Assembly: GCA_039707655.1 (NCBI GenBank)
Contig: CM077665.1
Location: 142,229,148 to 142,293,147, forward strand
DNA from: Elymus sibiricus
Taxonomy: Eukaryota > Streptophyta > Magnoliopsida > Poales > Poaceae
DNA: 64,000 bases
Reading direction: 5' to 3'
The notes under the pieces are model-generated. The model saw only the letters and a list, made by a program, of their open reading frames with translations. It made no database searches and was not told the origin of the DNA. Both the position numbers and the translations under genes were made by a program. Shown here in pieces: positions 22,094-34,395 of this stretch; the stretch's first letter is position 1, and each line of letters starts with the position of its first letter.

Positions 22094-22863
22094 TGTCGAC
22101 AAAACGACACCTATGGGATCGCGAGGACCCCTTTTGCAATTCGGCAGGGAAGAAGGTATGCACAAAGAGAAGATCCAACGATCAACACGAGGAATTTTAC
22201 CCAGGTTCGGGCCGCTGAGAAGCGTAAAACCCTACTCCTGCTTGGTTGTACTAGATGTGCTCTAACCCAAGCTCTAGGAGCGCTATGTGATGAACAGTAC
22301 ACAGCTGCTACGCCTGCAGAATGGGCCAGAAGCTCCCCCCTGTAGCTGTGCCCTGGGCCTCCTTTTATACGTTCGAAGGGGTCACCAACAGTGGCGTACA
22401 ACACATGCAAGAGGTGTAAAGTAGCTACAGTGTTATCATACCTAATACTGACGGCTTAGGACAGAAACATTAAATGCTCCGTCGAGGTGTCCCTTAGCGT
22501 CTTGGGGACGGAAAAAGGGGCCGTCCCATCAGCACCGCTTAAGCCCATCCACCGCTAGCATCTGACATGCACCCAGGAGGACAACAAGTAAAAGACAAGC
22601 TGGTCGCAACGCTGGGGCGGTGACTGGGTGGCTAGGTCTTGCCGGGTGCGAGTCTTGCCGGGGCTCTGCAGGTCAGCCTGGCAAGATCTTGCCGGGCGCC
22701 TAGCCTTCGGTCTTCTATCCTCTGATCAGTGACTTGAATGCCTTCTTGAGGTTGCTGTACTTGTATCCAGCTGTCCCCCGGCAGGCCTTGCCGCTGGTGG
22801 GGCTACAACTGCCCGTGCACAAGTATGGGGTACTAAAAGGACCCAAATTTTAGTACACCGACA
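22094..22863 (-). repeat. Gypsy A 3' LTR
   Basis: Starts TGTCGAC and ends CCGACA, near-identical to 34396-35166. A TATA-like TATAAAAGGAGG (minus strand) lies at about 22361-22372. The motif TTTACCCAGGTTCGG at 22196-22210 also occurs in the other gypsy LTRs of the window. Confidence 0.95.
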
Positions 22864-22885
22864 GGAGCCCCCGGGCCTAGGCCAT
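22864..22885 (-). promoter_or_regulatory. Gypsy A polypurine tract
   Basis: On the minus strand the bases before the 3' LTR read CCCGGGGGCTCC. This G-rich tract primes plus-strand DNA synthesis. Confidence 0.65.
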
Positions 22886-23253
22886 ACACGGGTGTGAGGC
22901 GTTGTTTGGCTATGCCCAAACAGTGCACGGGCATGCGTGGCAGGAGTTAACTGCTGTAATTATCCTGTTTACTGCGCCCCCCACGACGCCCATTGACTGC
23001 GGGATGTGGGAGACGTGCGCTGAGCGGCCGTTACAGCCGCGCGCTCGCAAAAGCATCATCATTTGGCTAGTAAAGAGGCAACCCCGCGCCTTCCCCATAA
23101 AAAGGAATCAGCAGAGGCGCTGCTCATTTACCTCTCATCTTTTCCAATCTGGGAACCGCCGTCGTCTTCTTCCTTGAGCCGAAACAGAGCTTTTCCCACT
23201 CACCCGCCGCCTCCACGCCCTCACCGTCCTCAGCCTCAGCCCCCACAGTAGCC

Positions 23254-26200
23254 ATGCCACCCAAGGCAAGCAAGGGCAAGGAGGTGGATGCCGCCGTCTC
23301 GGAGAGCAAATTGGCGAGGATGCGGAAGGAACACGCCGTCTTCCTCCCGGTGCTCGACGCGAGCGCTCTGAGGGAGCGATACCAGTGCATGTGGGCGACG
23401 GCGATGAAAGCGCACCCCGCCACCCGCGTGAGTCCAGGTTCTTCCAGGGGCGGCCCAGACAAATATCACTTCTTTGCCGATTACTTTTACTGCTGGCTCT
23501 GCCCTCCGTTTTCTAATTTCTTCAACGACATCATGCTCACATACGGCTTCCAACTCTTGGATTTCACGCCGAATGCTGTGACATGCATGTCTGTCTTCGC
23601 TCATCTTTGCGAAAACTTCACCGGAGTAGTCCCTAGCACAGCTCTTTTCCGCCATTACTTCATTCCCCGCATCCAAAAAGGCAAGCCCCTCTCTGGATTC
23701 CACGGCTAGGAAGCAAGGAAGTTTACCCAGACGGGGCCTACCGCGAGAAGTGGGATGAATGGCGGGCCAAGTGGTGCTGGATTCAGGAGACACATCTCTA
23801 GTCCTTCTGCTTGCCGCGGCAAATGAAGATGGTGCGTGGCAACGACTGGAGCGCCCTCGATCCTGACGACGAGAAGCTCACAGTCGCAACTACCAGAATT
23901 CACCGCCTCAAAGCTGCCGGGCTCACCATAGAGATGATAGGCACCGATTTCCTTCGCCGGCGCATCGCCCCTCTGCAGAACAAAGGGAGGCCAGCCTGGG
24001 AGTTCCGGAACGTGGCAGACATCATGAGGCTACGCCCTGGGCTGAATAACAATTTTACGTTTATGCAGCACGCAGCTCTCTGCCAGAAACTGTTCAGGAC
24101 TGAAGCGGTATGCAGGCTGCCGGCAAGCATAGTCCCTCTGTGAAACAACTCCGCTCTGGCTTCAATCATCGCGATGATGCCGGTGTTTGACGCTCACAGC
24201 CTTAACGGGACTTGGATTGAGCCACCCGCAGAGCAGGCGCAACAATTCTTTGATAACCTGTCGGAGAGGGTCATCCGCGAAGAAGAGAACCTTATTCGCC
24301 CCACCACTGAGGAAGAAATGGCGTACATCGCCAGCAGGGCGGAGGAGGCAAATCTTGCCGCGGAGGCCGGCAGTGTTGGCTTCCTAGAAGGGGAAACCAG
24401 CGAAGGAGAAGTGCTATCAGAAGAAAAACTTGCCGGGCAGGGCGAAGCTGCCAGAAAGCAGAGTGGCACTGCTGTCGGGGGCCCTTCTGCCGAAGACACA
24501 GCCAAGGAGGAGCTGCATGAGGAGCCCCTAGCTCTGGAAGAGAGGAAGAGGCGCGCTCTCCGGAAGGTCACGTCTGGTGCCTCTGCCCGCCAGCCTTCCT
24601 CGAGTGGTGAAGCCTCCGGCAAGGGAGCGGCCGGCAAGGCTGCGCAGCAACCCACCGCAACTAAGCGACCCAGGACCGCTCCTTCACCTCCTCCCACGGA
24701 CACCGCGGCGGAAGTCGATTTCGACCTCTCTGCCTTCAGCTCCGAAGAAGAAGAGTAAGGATCCTGTCACACCTTTTAACTTCTGGATTTCTGGTTTTGC
24801 TTTACCTAACTTGTCTTGCTTTGGCCTGTCCCCACAGAGACACGGAAACATTGGCGCAAAGGGTAGCGAAGAGGGAGAAAAATTCAACGGGCGATGAGCC
24901 ATCGGCAAGCATCACGGGTGCGCCAGAGACGATCAACATCAGCCCGGAGTCAAGCCCTCAACGCAGTCCTCGACGCAGCCCCCGACGCAGCCCCCAGCGT
25001 GAGCCCATTACTCACTTTCCGCTGGCAAGTGTCGGGGTGTGTATCTTTACTGTTGACATCTCCGGGCGTGTAGGAGAGGAGCGGCAACAAGGAGCGCCAT
25101 CTGGAGCCACGCCGCCTCCATCAACCATGCCGCCCAGGAATGGATCCCCGGCAAGGGCTTCCTCAAGTGAGCTTTATCGCGATGAAGAGGAGCCGGCAAG
25201 CGGAGGCACCGGCGGCCCTACACCGGCAACCAATGTTGCCGGGAAAGGAGAACCCACCTACCAAGAGCTCGACACAGGTAAACCGCTTGCCTCAGGGTAC
25301 TTGTCATTCTGTTTTATTTTTTGTCTTCTTGAACTTCCTCCTCAGCCTTATCTTATTTGTTATCTTGGCCTCCAGATCTTCCCTCGACGGAACACATGGA
25401 TGTCGATGCTGTCATCGAGGAGACCGCCAGGGATGCTGCTGCCAAAGCCGACATAATTGCCACTGACGAGGCCGCCAAGAATGCTGCCGCCGAGGCCGCC
25501 AAGGATGCTGCTGCCGAGGCTGCCAAGGCCGCACAGGAAAGGGCCACCAAGGAGTCTGCCGAGAGGGCCGTCAAGGAGACTGGTGACCATACTGACGGCA
25601 TTCCTGCCGCAGGAGCACCAGGCGCTACATCGGCCCCGGAGCCCCCAACTGCCGGTGAGACGGTTGTCGAGGATCAGCCGTCAACATCCGTAGTCCCCTC
25701 ATCAAGCAAATATCTCAAGGTTGGTGACAATCTGTTCGTCAGCATTCCAGGGACGGCAAGCATCGGGGTACCAGCTGAAGGGGAGGTCTTTGACGAGGAC
25801 ATCATTGCTACTGCCGGGCTCGAAATCGTTGATGAACCAAACGCCAGCAACAACCAATCTGAAGAAGAAAAACTCCTCCAGGCCATGAGCAGCAACTTCC
25901 AAAGGCTTCAGATGCTTCACCGCGCCCGGAAGGATAAACTGGACTCCAGGGCTGCAGTTGTCGAAGCAACAGAGGTAAATCTCCAGAAGCGTGTTGAGGA
26001 AACGCAAGTCTGGTATGCCGAGGCCCTTCTGGAGCTGAGGACGAGCCAAGAGCAGCTGAGCCAAAGCTGGAACAAGCTCCTCTTGAAGTAGTCCGATGTT
26101 GAAAAGGCACAGGAGGAGGCCAAACAACAGGCCGCTGTAGAGGAAGCACACTTGAGAGAGCTCTGTGTTGGGCTTGAGGCTCATGACGATGACCTCACCG

Positions 26201-27085
26201 CTCGCGAGAAGGCACTTGCTGACAAGCTTCGTAGCAAGGATGAGGAAATCGAAAAGCTTGTCGCGCAGCGGACCCAGGAGCTGGAGCAGAAACACAAGGA
26301 GACGCTCGAAGCTCTGACTGTAGATCATGCCGGCAAGCTGAAGGAGGCCATCGATGCTACCAAGGCTGCAGAGGCCGCCAAGGACGAGCTTGCTGACAAG
26401 TTGAAGAAGCTGGAAGCAGATCTTGAGGATCACGGCAAGGAGCTCTCAACATTCAAAGCTGAAAGAGAAGACTCTTCACAGCCTGATGGAGATGCAAGTC
26501 GCCATATCCGACAAGACCAAATAGCTCTCCACAGCTAATGAATCCATCGCTGATCTGAAGCTGAAGTTGTCCACGCTGGAGCAGTCCCTTGAGGAAAGCA
26601 GGACTCGTGAGAAGGTCTTGACCAAAGATCTACGGAATGAGCAGGAGCTGCTCAAGAGTGCCGCCGCCACTCACAACGACTATGTGTCAGGCGTGCAGAT
26701 CTGGACCGAACGCCTTATCGAGGTTGCGGAGAAGCTTGCAGCACAACTGTCCACCATGGGCCTGCAGGGCTTCAGGTATTCTTCTGATGACAGGGTGTCC
26801 ACGAGCGCCAAGCTGACCATGTTCTTCGACCACATGATCGAAGCCCTGGAACAGCTCCATTCTGGCCGAACAACCCATCTGGCCAAAGAATCCCACAAGC
26901 TCTACCGGGCCGTCCTCCAAAAGGTACTCATAAAAGTGGCGCACAAGAACCCCGGCATCAACTTCACCAACGTCCTCGACCGCTTGCCGAAGGATGTAGA
27001 CGTCAAGGCGCTTGAGGAGCTTGTCGCGCCCATCGTCGACAAGGTAGGCCAAGTCAAGAGGGTTGAAGGTGATCGCCGGGACTAA
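23254..27085 (+). pseudogene. Gypsy A antisense extra ORF (putative gypsy-type transposon domain plus coiled coil)
   Basis: The frame starts at ATG 23254 (MPPKASKGKE). The N-terminal region (23254-24143), with FFADYFYCWLCPPFSNFF and VTCMSVFAHLCENF, resembles the Pfam 'putative gypsy type transposon' family. It continues with IEMIGTDFLRRRIAPL and is followed by an acidic linker with a basic patch (to 24758), probable introns near 24759-24838 and 25277-25376, an Ala/Lys-rich part (25376-26091) and a long coiled coil (26100-27085). It is broken by a frameshift near 23705 and stops at about 23799 (TAG), 24141-24143 (TGA), 26089-26091 (TAG) and 26520-26538. It runs opposite to gag-pol. Function of these antisense ORFs is unknown in all plants that have them. 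Confidence 0.75.
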
Positions 27086-27880
27086 CTGCTTCACTTCTTC
27101 TTGCCGCCATTATTCTATGTCAAAGACAATTTCATCTTATGTTAGAATTGTGGCGGCTTTTGACGAATATAACTTGTTATGCTCTGGATGAATGTACGCT
27201 ATTCCCCTTGTTTAATTTCTTTCTGTATGTATTCGCCCTACGCTTTTATTGGAAACTTGCTGGTGCGCGCACCTTGCCGTGAGCGCTAGGTGCGGGACTT
27301 TAGCAGCCTGCTGGAGGTGCCGCTACCGGCAAGAAACCTTGACGTTTTCGGTGCAGCCACCTAAACTGTTGAGCGGACTCGAAACAGAGTAAGGGCGTAG
27401 CCGATCATGACAAGGTTCCTTCGCGTGCAGGTTTTCCATACAAAAGTCGAAATCGTTCAAGGAGAATAACCTTACTAAACAAAAATTTGTTTAAAGTTAT
27501 TGCAACTTAGCTTCTCATTGCTGTGCTTCTTCTGGCAAGATGTCAACCTTGAATGTCGCATGTCGGTATCCATACCACCATTCCCCCCCCCCCAGCAAAC
27601 TTGCATGCGAGGGAACCTTCTGTCCTTCGAGAAAAATGAAAGAAGAGAAAATAGAGATATGGAACCTTGGCGGTTAGTTAATGCTTACCGGGAGCAAGTG
27701 TAATACAGTATCTCAGACAAACATGCATATAGATTCATATGAAATTCGATGAGAACCATAAAACACTTATTCTTATTCAACTATGCACAGGGTCTGCGCC
27801 TGGCTTTGTACAAAGGATTACATGCTTCAGCGGCAAGACTTGTACAAAAGGTGGTTGCCGGGAGACCCGGCAACCGCGCC
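27086..27880. other. Spacer between antisense ORF and integrase
   Basis: AT-rich with a run of ten C near 27580. The 3' ends of the two convergent genes meet here. No gene seen. Confidence 0.5.
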
Positions 27881-29194
27881 TTATGGATAGAACTTACAAA
27901 GATGTTTGATATTCCAGGAGTTGCTCACCGGAATCCCATCTTCGGTCTCCAGGCGGACCGCGCCAGGCCTGGTGACTCGTACTACCCGATAAGGGCCTTC
28001 CCACTTCGGCGTCAACTTGTTGGAATTCTTGGCCGACTGAACGCGCCGAAGAACAAGGTCGCCTTCCTCAAGACTTTGGACATGGACCTTGCGGCTATGG
28101 TAGCGGCACAAGGCTTGCTAGTAGCGTGCAGCTCGCACAGCAGCCTGAAGACAATCTTCCTCAAGGAGCGTAACGTCATCTTGCCGCAACTGCTCTTGCT
28201 CGAGCTCATCATAAGCGAGCACTCGAGGTGACCCCTATATGAGTTCCGTGGGGAGAACTGCTTCTGCCCTGTACACTAGGGAGAAGGGTGTCTGGCCGGT
28301 GGCTCGATTTGGTGTCGTCCTGATTGACCAAAGAACTGCCGTCAACTCATCAATCCAGCGTCTTCCGCACTTGCGCAGCTTGTCGAAAGTTCTTGTCTTG
28401 AGACCTCGCAACACTTTAGCATTAGCCCTTTCCGCCTGGCCATTGCTTCTTGGATGAGCAATAGAAGCAAAACAGATCTTGCCGCCAAGGTCTTGGACAT
28501 ACTGCATGAAGGTGTGCCTCGTGAACTGTGTATCGTTGTCAGTGATGATCCTGTTAGGCACACCGAAATGGCAAACTATTCCCTTGAAGAACTTGACGGC
28601 TGACTGTGCTGTCACCTTCCTCACTGCTTCCACCTCCGGCCACTTTGTGAACTTGTCGATTGCAACGTACAAGTACTCAAAGCCCCCGGTAGCACGGGGA
28701 AAAGGACCCAAGATGTTGAGCCCCCAGACCGAAAATGGCCAGGAGAGAGGGATTGTCTGAAGAGCTTTAGCTGGTTGATGCCATTTCTTCGAATGAAACT
28801 GGCATGCTTCACACTTGGTTACTAGTGCAGTTGCATCCTGGAGGGCAGTGGGCCAAAAGAAACCTTGCCGGAATGCCTTACCAACAAGTGCTCTTGATCC
28901 TATGTGGGGGCCACATATGCCTCCATGTATCTCTGCCAATAGCTCCAGTCCATCTTCCCGAGGAATGCACTTCAATTTCACGCCGTTCGGTCTCTTTCTG
29001 TATAGGACATTGTCCACAAACTGGTACATGTTAGACTGACGGGCTACTTTCTCCGCTTCTTCCTGCTCTTCGGGGAGTTCTCCTGTCTGAAGGAAATGGA
29101 CGATGTGCTGTGCCCATGCTGGAGCCTGGGGCTCGACAACAGGGACTAAAGGCATGTCTTCTTCCGAAGGAGCGCTTGTCTCTGCAGCAGAAGC
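27881..29194 (-). pseudogene. Gypsy A integrase
   Basis: C-terminal part of the polyprotein. The zinc-binding HHCC region is visible (HGGICGPHIG, then CEACQFHSK). In the core, the first catalytic Asp site reads WGLNILGPF, with Asn where Asp is expected. The second reads IITDNDTQF (Asp present) and the third SNGQAERAN (Glu present). The C-terminal domain (LTPKWEGPYRVVRV) follows at 27881-28111. Premature stops are at 28235-28237 (TAG) and 28118-28120 (TAG). The protein would insert the cDNA copy into chromatin, but both the stops and the Asn should abolish this. Confidence 0.9.
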
Positions 29195-31915
29195 TCAAGG
29201 CCCTGCCAGAGCCTGTTGCTCCCCGACAAACTTGGCGGGAGCATCTGTCTCTACGGCAAGAGCCTGAAGCCCTGTCGGAGCCTGTTGCTCACCGGCAAGC
29301 TTGGTGTCGTTCCCGGCAACTTCTTTACCGGTGGCTTCGGGGAACTCTGCTGGAAAATACTTGCCGGAACTCAACTTCCTCCTTTTCCCTTGTCCCATCG
29401 ATGGTGTTACGGATGGCTGAGCCAATCGGAGCACAAAAGTACCTGGTTCCACAGGTAACTTGAGGGCACCGCGCTTCGACAAGTCATCAGCAATGCTGTT
29501 TTCCGCATGGGGAACGTGCTCTGTTTGTAGACCGTCAAAGCGCTCTTCCAACTTTCTCACTTCATCCACGTAAGCTTCCATCAACGGGCTTTGGTAATCT
29601 TTATTCACTTTCTTGACGACAAGCTGTGAATCTCCTCTGACGATGAGCTTCCTGATTCCAAGGTCTACCGCAATCCTGTGACCGGCAAGCAGCCCCTCAT
29701 ACTCTGCTGTGTTGTTTGTCGATCTCTCCCGGGGAAAGTGCATCTGGATCACGTATTTGAGGTGCTCTCCGGTGGGTGCGACAAGCAGCACGCCAGCACC
29801 GGCGCCTTGCAGCGAGAAAGCCCCATCAAAATACATAATCCATTCTTGATTTGTTTCCTTGCCGGGGAGGGTTGTCTCTGGAATCTCTTCGTCTGGCGTC
29901 AGGGTCCATTCTGCAATGAACTCCGCCAAGGCTCTGCTTTGAATAGTTGAAGTACTTTCAAACTTGAGACCAAAACTTGACAGCTCCAGCGCCCACTCCA
30001 CAATCCTGCCGGTTGTGTCTGGATTCCGCAAAATCTGCTGCAATGGAAAGCGGGTGACGATGGTGATCTCATGTGCCTGAAAATAGTGGCGCAGCTTCCT
30101 CGAGGCCATAAGGAGGCCGAAGAGCAACTTCTGCACACCAGAATATCTTGACCTAGCCCCCTGCAAAAGGGAGCTGACAAAATAAACTGGGCGCTGCACC
30201 ATCTTCTTCTTCTGTGTTGCTTCATTTGTCTGCGCAGACTTCACCTTGCTTGCACCAGACTCTGCCGGGGAAGATCCTGGCTCGTCAGTTGGCGGTACTG
30301 CCGCTGCTGCTGCTTCTTCATCAACTTTTCTCTCTACCACTAACGCAGCACTCACCACTTGATTCGTTGCCACTAGATATAACAGCAATGGCTCTTGTGG
30401 TTTTGGCGTGACTAGCACTGGCGGAGAGGAGAGGTATCTCTTCAAATCTTGCAGCGCTGCCTCCGCTTCCGGAGTCCACTTCATTGGACCTGCCTTCTTC
30501 AAAATTTTGAAAAAGGGCAGGGCACGCTCAGCAGATTTGGAGATGAACCTACTCAGAGCAGCAATGCAGCCGGCAAGTCAACGCACATCCTTGACTCGTC
30601 TTGGTGCTTCAATCTGCTCAATCGCCTTGATCTTGTCGGGATATGCTTCGATTCCATGTTGAGATACAAAGAATCCGAGAAGCTTGCCAGACGGAACGCC
30701 AAACACGCACTTCTCAGGATTGAGCTTCAAATTGATCTTGAGCAGATTTGCAAATGTTTCTTCTAGATCTGGTATGAGTGTTGCTTTGTCCTTGGTTTTG
30801 ACCACTATATCATCCATATAAGCTTCCATATTTCTATGTAGCTGGGGCTCAAAACCAATCTGAACTGCTCTTGCAAAATTTGAGCCAGCACTTTTCAACC
30901 CGAAAGGCTTACGTAAGAAACAGTACGTACCACATGGGGTGATAAATGCGGTTTTCTCTTCATCTTCCTGTGCCATGAAAATCTGATGATATCCTTAATA
31001 GGCATCAAGAAATGAAAGCAAATAGCAGCCGGCAGTGGAGTCCACAATCTAGTCGATGCGCGGCAAGGGAAAAGGATCTTTCGGACAGGCTTTATTGATA
31101 TCTGTATAATCAATACATAGCCTCCATTTTCCATTCGCCTTGCGCACTACGACTGGATTGGCCAACCACGTTGGATGAAGCACCCCTCTGACCAAACCTG
31201 CCGCTTCTAATTTCTTGATCTCCTCGGCAATAAATTGTTGCCGCTCCAAGGCCTGCTTCCTGACCTTCTGCTTGATGGGCCATGCATGAGGATAGACAGC
31301 TAGGTGGTGCTCAATCACCTCCCAGGGAACACCGGGGATGTCAGATGGTTGCCACGCAAACACATCGACATTCGCCCGCAGGAAGGCAACGAGCGCGCTT
31401 TCCTATTTGTCGTCAAGGGTGGAACTTATGGTGAAGGTTCCCCCCGTGCCATCCTCCTTGGTGGGCATCTTCTTAGTTTCTGGTGGAGCTGCCTTGGACT
31501 TCTTGCTCTTGCCAGTGGAGCTCTCTGGCCCATCCTCAACAGGGGTGCAGCACTCGGAGGAGGCGCGCCTGCCGGAGTGTGTGCGAGAGGTCTTGCCGGT
31601 CTTCTTCCCCCCGGGAGCTTCAGCAGCAGGAGCAAGTGCCTTGGCGGCAGATGCTGCAACTGCCTCCCGGTAGAGTTGATCAGTGCAGACAAGCGCATCT
31701 TTCTTGTCAGAGTTGATAGTCATGACGCTCATTGGCCCGGGCATCTTCAAAGTATTATAAGCATAATTCGATGCCGCCATAAATTTGGCCAGTGCTGGAC
31801 GGCCAAGGATCCCATTATATGGCAGTGGAATCTTGGCAACGTTGAAAACGATCTTCTCTGTCCTGAAGTTCAGGTCACTACCAAATGTTACTGGTAGTGT
31901 GATCTTTTCCTTGGG
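29195..31915 (-). pseudogene. Gypsy A reverse transcriptase and RNase H
   Basis: RT motifs in order: GLVRGVLHPTWLANPVVV, WRLCIDYTDINKACPKD, KPFGLKSAGSNFARAVQ, and the active site AYMDDIVVK near 30810. The connection region (KILKKAGPMKW) leads to RNase H with MYFDGAFSLQGAGAGVLL, NNTAEYEGLLAG and VRGDSQLVVKKV, so its catalytic acidic residues are present. Stops in the same reading frame are at 31403-31405 (TAG), 31049-31051 (TAG), 30995-30997 (TAA), 30578-30580 (TGA) and 29195-29197 (TGA). There is no frameshift. The RT copies element RNA into DNA in virus-like particles. Confidence 0.93.
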
Positions 31916-34102
31916 CTAGCTCCTTCCTGGATTTACCCCCTGAAACGTGCCCATTTCTTCGAGATCTTCATCAGGAATTTGCAATCTTTTGGTCACCTCG
32001 GGCGAGATCAAGTTCAAACCGGCTCCACCGTCAACTAGCATTTTCGTCACCTTGAGGTTGCGAATCGTTGGTGAGACCAACAATGGCAAACACCCGACCG
32101 CAGTTGTGCGATCAGGATGATCCTCAGCGTCGAAAATGATAGGCGTGTTGGACCATTTCAACGGCTTCCGGGCATCGATGGACGGCTCCGCCGCATTAAC
32201 TTCATGCGCCCACTGTTTAAGTTGGCGGTGGGAAGAATGCAACGAGGCACCCCCGTCAACGCACATCATGTCCATAGCTTTCTGAAATTCTTGCTCAGTG
32301 GACTCATCCTCCTCATCGTTGTCATCATCAGCCCCCTCTTCCTTGTCGCGGCCTCGAGCGAGCCTCTCCTTTTGTTGCTTGGCCTTGCCGCGGTGACCTC
32401 CTCTGCCGCCCCATTTCTTGCCGGACCCCTCAGCACCATCTTGCGCCTTCTCCTTGTCTCGCCTCTCGTACTCGGCTTTCTGCTTCTCGACAAGTTGCTC
32501 GACTTGCCGGCAGTTCTGGAGATCGTGGCCCTTGGTGCGATGGATCTTGGAGTACTGCTTGTCGGAGCCCTCCGGTTTGTCGGCAGCCTGCAAGGCCTGA
32601 CAGGAGGCGCACCCGGCAACATCCTTGCCGGGGCCGTCAACTTTGGCCTTCTTGGCGGAGTCGGAGTTGTCGGATCCCTCGACGGCAAGCACGGCCTTGC
32701 CCTTGTGCTTCCTGTTACGCCGCCGGCCTTTCTTTGCCGGGGCAGCGGCGTCCTCGTCTTCAGAGTTGCCCCCTGCACCAGCATATTCGCCGGGGAGTCT
32801 CCTCCCTTCTTCAGCTCGAACACACTTATCAGCCAGAGCGTAGAGCTCGGCAACATCTCTGACTTTGTTCATTGCCAGCTCTTCGCGCATCCTGCGGTTC
32901 CGCACGTTCTAATGGAACGCGCTGACAACAGCGGCAGGATGAACGTCCGGGATGTTGTGATGTATGCGGCTGAATCTTTGTATGTACTTGCGCAGGGTTT
33001 CGCCCTCTTTCTGGGGGATGAGATGTAAATCACTTTCCTGGCTAGGAGCTTGGTGGCCTCCAGTAAAGGCGCCAACAAACTCATGACACAGGTCTGCCCA
33101 GGAAGAAATGGAATTCTCCGGCAGATGCATCAACCACAACCTGACGTTGGGCTTAAGCACCAACGGGAAGTAGTTGGCGAGTATCTTGTCGTCGCGAGCC
33201 CCGGCAGCCTACACCGCAATGGTGTAGATGCTCAAGAACTCCGATGGATGAGTTTTGCCGTCATATTTCTTCGGGACCTCCGGTTTGAACGTCCGGGAAT
33301 TGGGCCACTGGACTCGTGGCAGCTCACGGGTAAAAGCTGGACAACCTACCTCGTAAGGTAGATCGCCAGGATACCCAGGCGCAGGCTTGTCGACAGCAGG
33401 TCCTGCGCGCTTATCAGACTGATAGCGTGCTTCCCGCCGCCGCTCGATGGTTGTACGAGCATCTTCCTTGCTTCGTTCCCGAAGAACTTGACGTTGATCG
33501 CGGCGAGTTCGCGGATCAGATGACGCCGTTGAATCGTCTTCGCAGGCGCCAGTCCGTCGGGTCAGTGACTGCTGCTGCCGTCGTGGAGGGGAGTGCACCG
33601 TGGTCACGCCTCCTCCAGTCTGTTCGCCACTGGCGCACGCCGGCTCGATGGACTGCCGCCGCGAGGGCTCCGCCTGCTGCGGCCTGTCGTTATCGGCGAG
33701 GCCGACGGGGCTCTGAATAGCAGCTCTCCACTCGTCAAGCTTGTCCGCAGCAGGAGGAAAGTTCAGGAGCACCTGTGCCCGCGCCAGTGCTTCTGCCGGT
33801 GTAGGCGGTGGCGAGAGATGCGAGGAACGTGAGGTGCTCTGACTCCTAACCATGTTAGAAGGAGCTCCGTCACGATCCCGCGACCGCACAACGCTTCCAC
33901 CAACATGCTGGCGTGCATGCTGGCCCCGAGCATCTTGGGAGTGATGCGCATGGGTCTTTCCGTGGGGACGCTTGGAACCACCAACGTCACGGCGATGCTC
34001 ATCAGGTGCGACCTGAGAAGGATGCGGTGCATGTGCCGGCGTGGGTGTCTTGGAAGGCGCCCTTCCATCTCTGGAGTTCACCGCGCCGCCTGCAAACTGC
34101 AC
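31916..34102 (-). pseudogene. Gypsy A gag and protease
   Basis: A basic, Ser/Arg-rich N-terminal region precedes the gag core: TFKPEVPKKYDGKTHP, then SWADLCHEFVGAF, EGETLRKYIQRFSRIHHN and AMNKVRDVAELYALADKC. A zinc-knuckle remnant (KIHRTKGHDLQNC) lies near 32540. The aspartic protease active site reads MLVDGGAGLNLISPEV near 32040. Stops are at 33209-33211, 32909-32911 and 31916-31918, all TAG, in one frame. The true start may be ATG 34311 (minus), separated by a frameshift. Gag forms the particle; the protease would cleave the polyprotein. Confidence 0.88.
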
Positions 34103-34379
34103 AGGTCCGTCCTTAGATCAAGCAGCGCGTGGGTTGCCGTCGCCACCGCGAACGATGCCGCTCGCCTGGCTGTGGTCGCCTAAGAACGTCGTGGAAGCTC
34201 AGAACCTCCGCCTCCACCACCTGCGTCTACACTGTTGCCCGTGCATGTAGCTACGGGCCCGCTGGACGCAGATGGACCAACCGCCGTGAAACCCTTCTTC
34301 TTGGGAGCCATGGCAATGAGGATGATGAAGAAACTGGCGCGCTGATCGCAAGATCAGGTTCACGCAACCTCTCCCCCTA

Positions 34380-34391
34380 CCTGGCGCGCCA
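34380..34391 (-). promoter_or_regulatory. Gypsy A primer-binding site
   Basis: TGGCGCGCCAGG (minus strand) lies four bases inside the 5' LTR, the position of a tRNA primer site. I cannot name the tRNA with certainty. Confidence 0.6.
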
Positions 34392-34395
34392 AAGA

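Noticed and set aside
24194..24703. 169-residue minus-strand ORF
   Set aside because: Shadow of the acidic/basic linker of the gypsy A antisense ORF; Ser/Ala-rich, no domain.
32117..33028. 303-residue plus-strand ORF with membrane-like segments
   Set aside because: Complement of gypsy A gag, which has clear gag and protease motifs on the minus strand.
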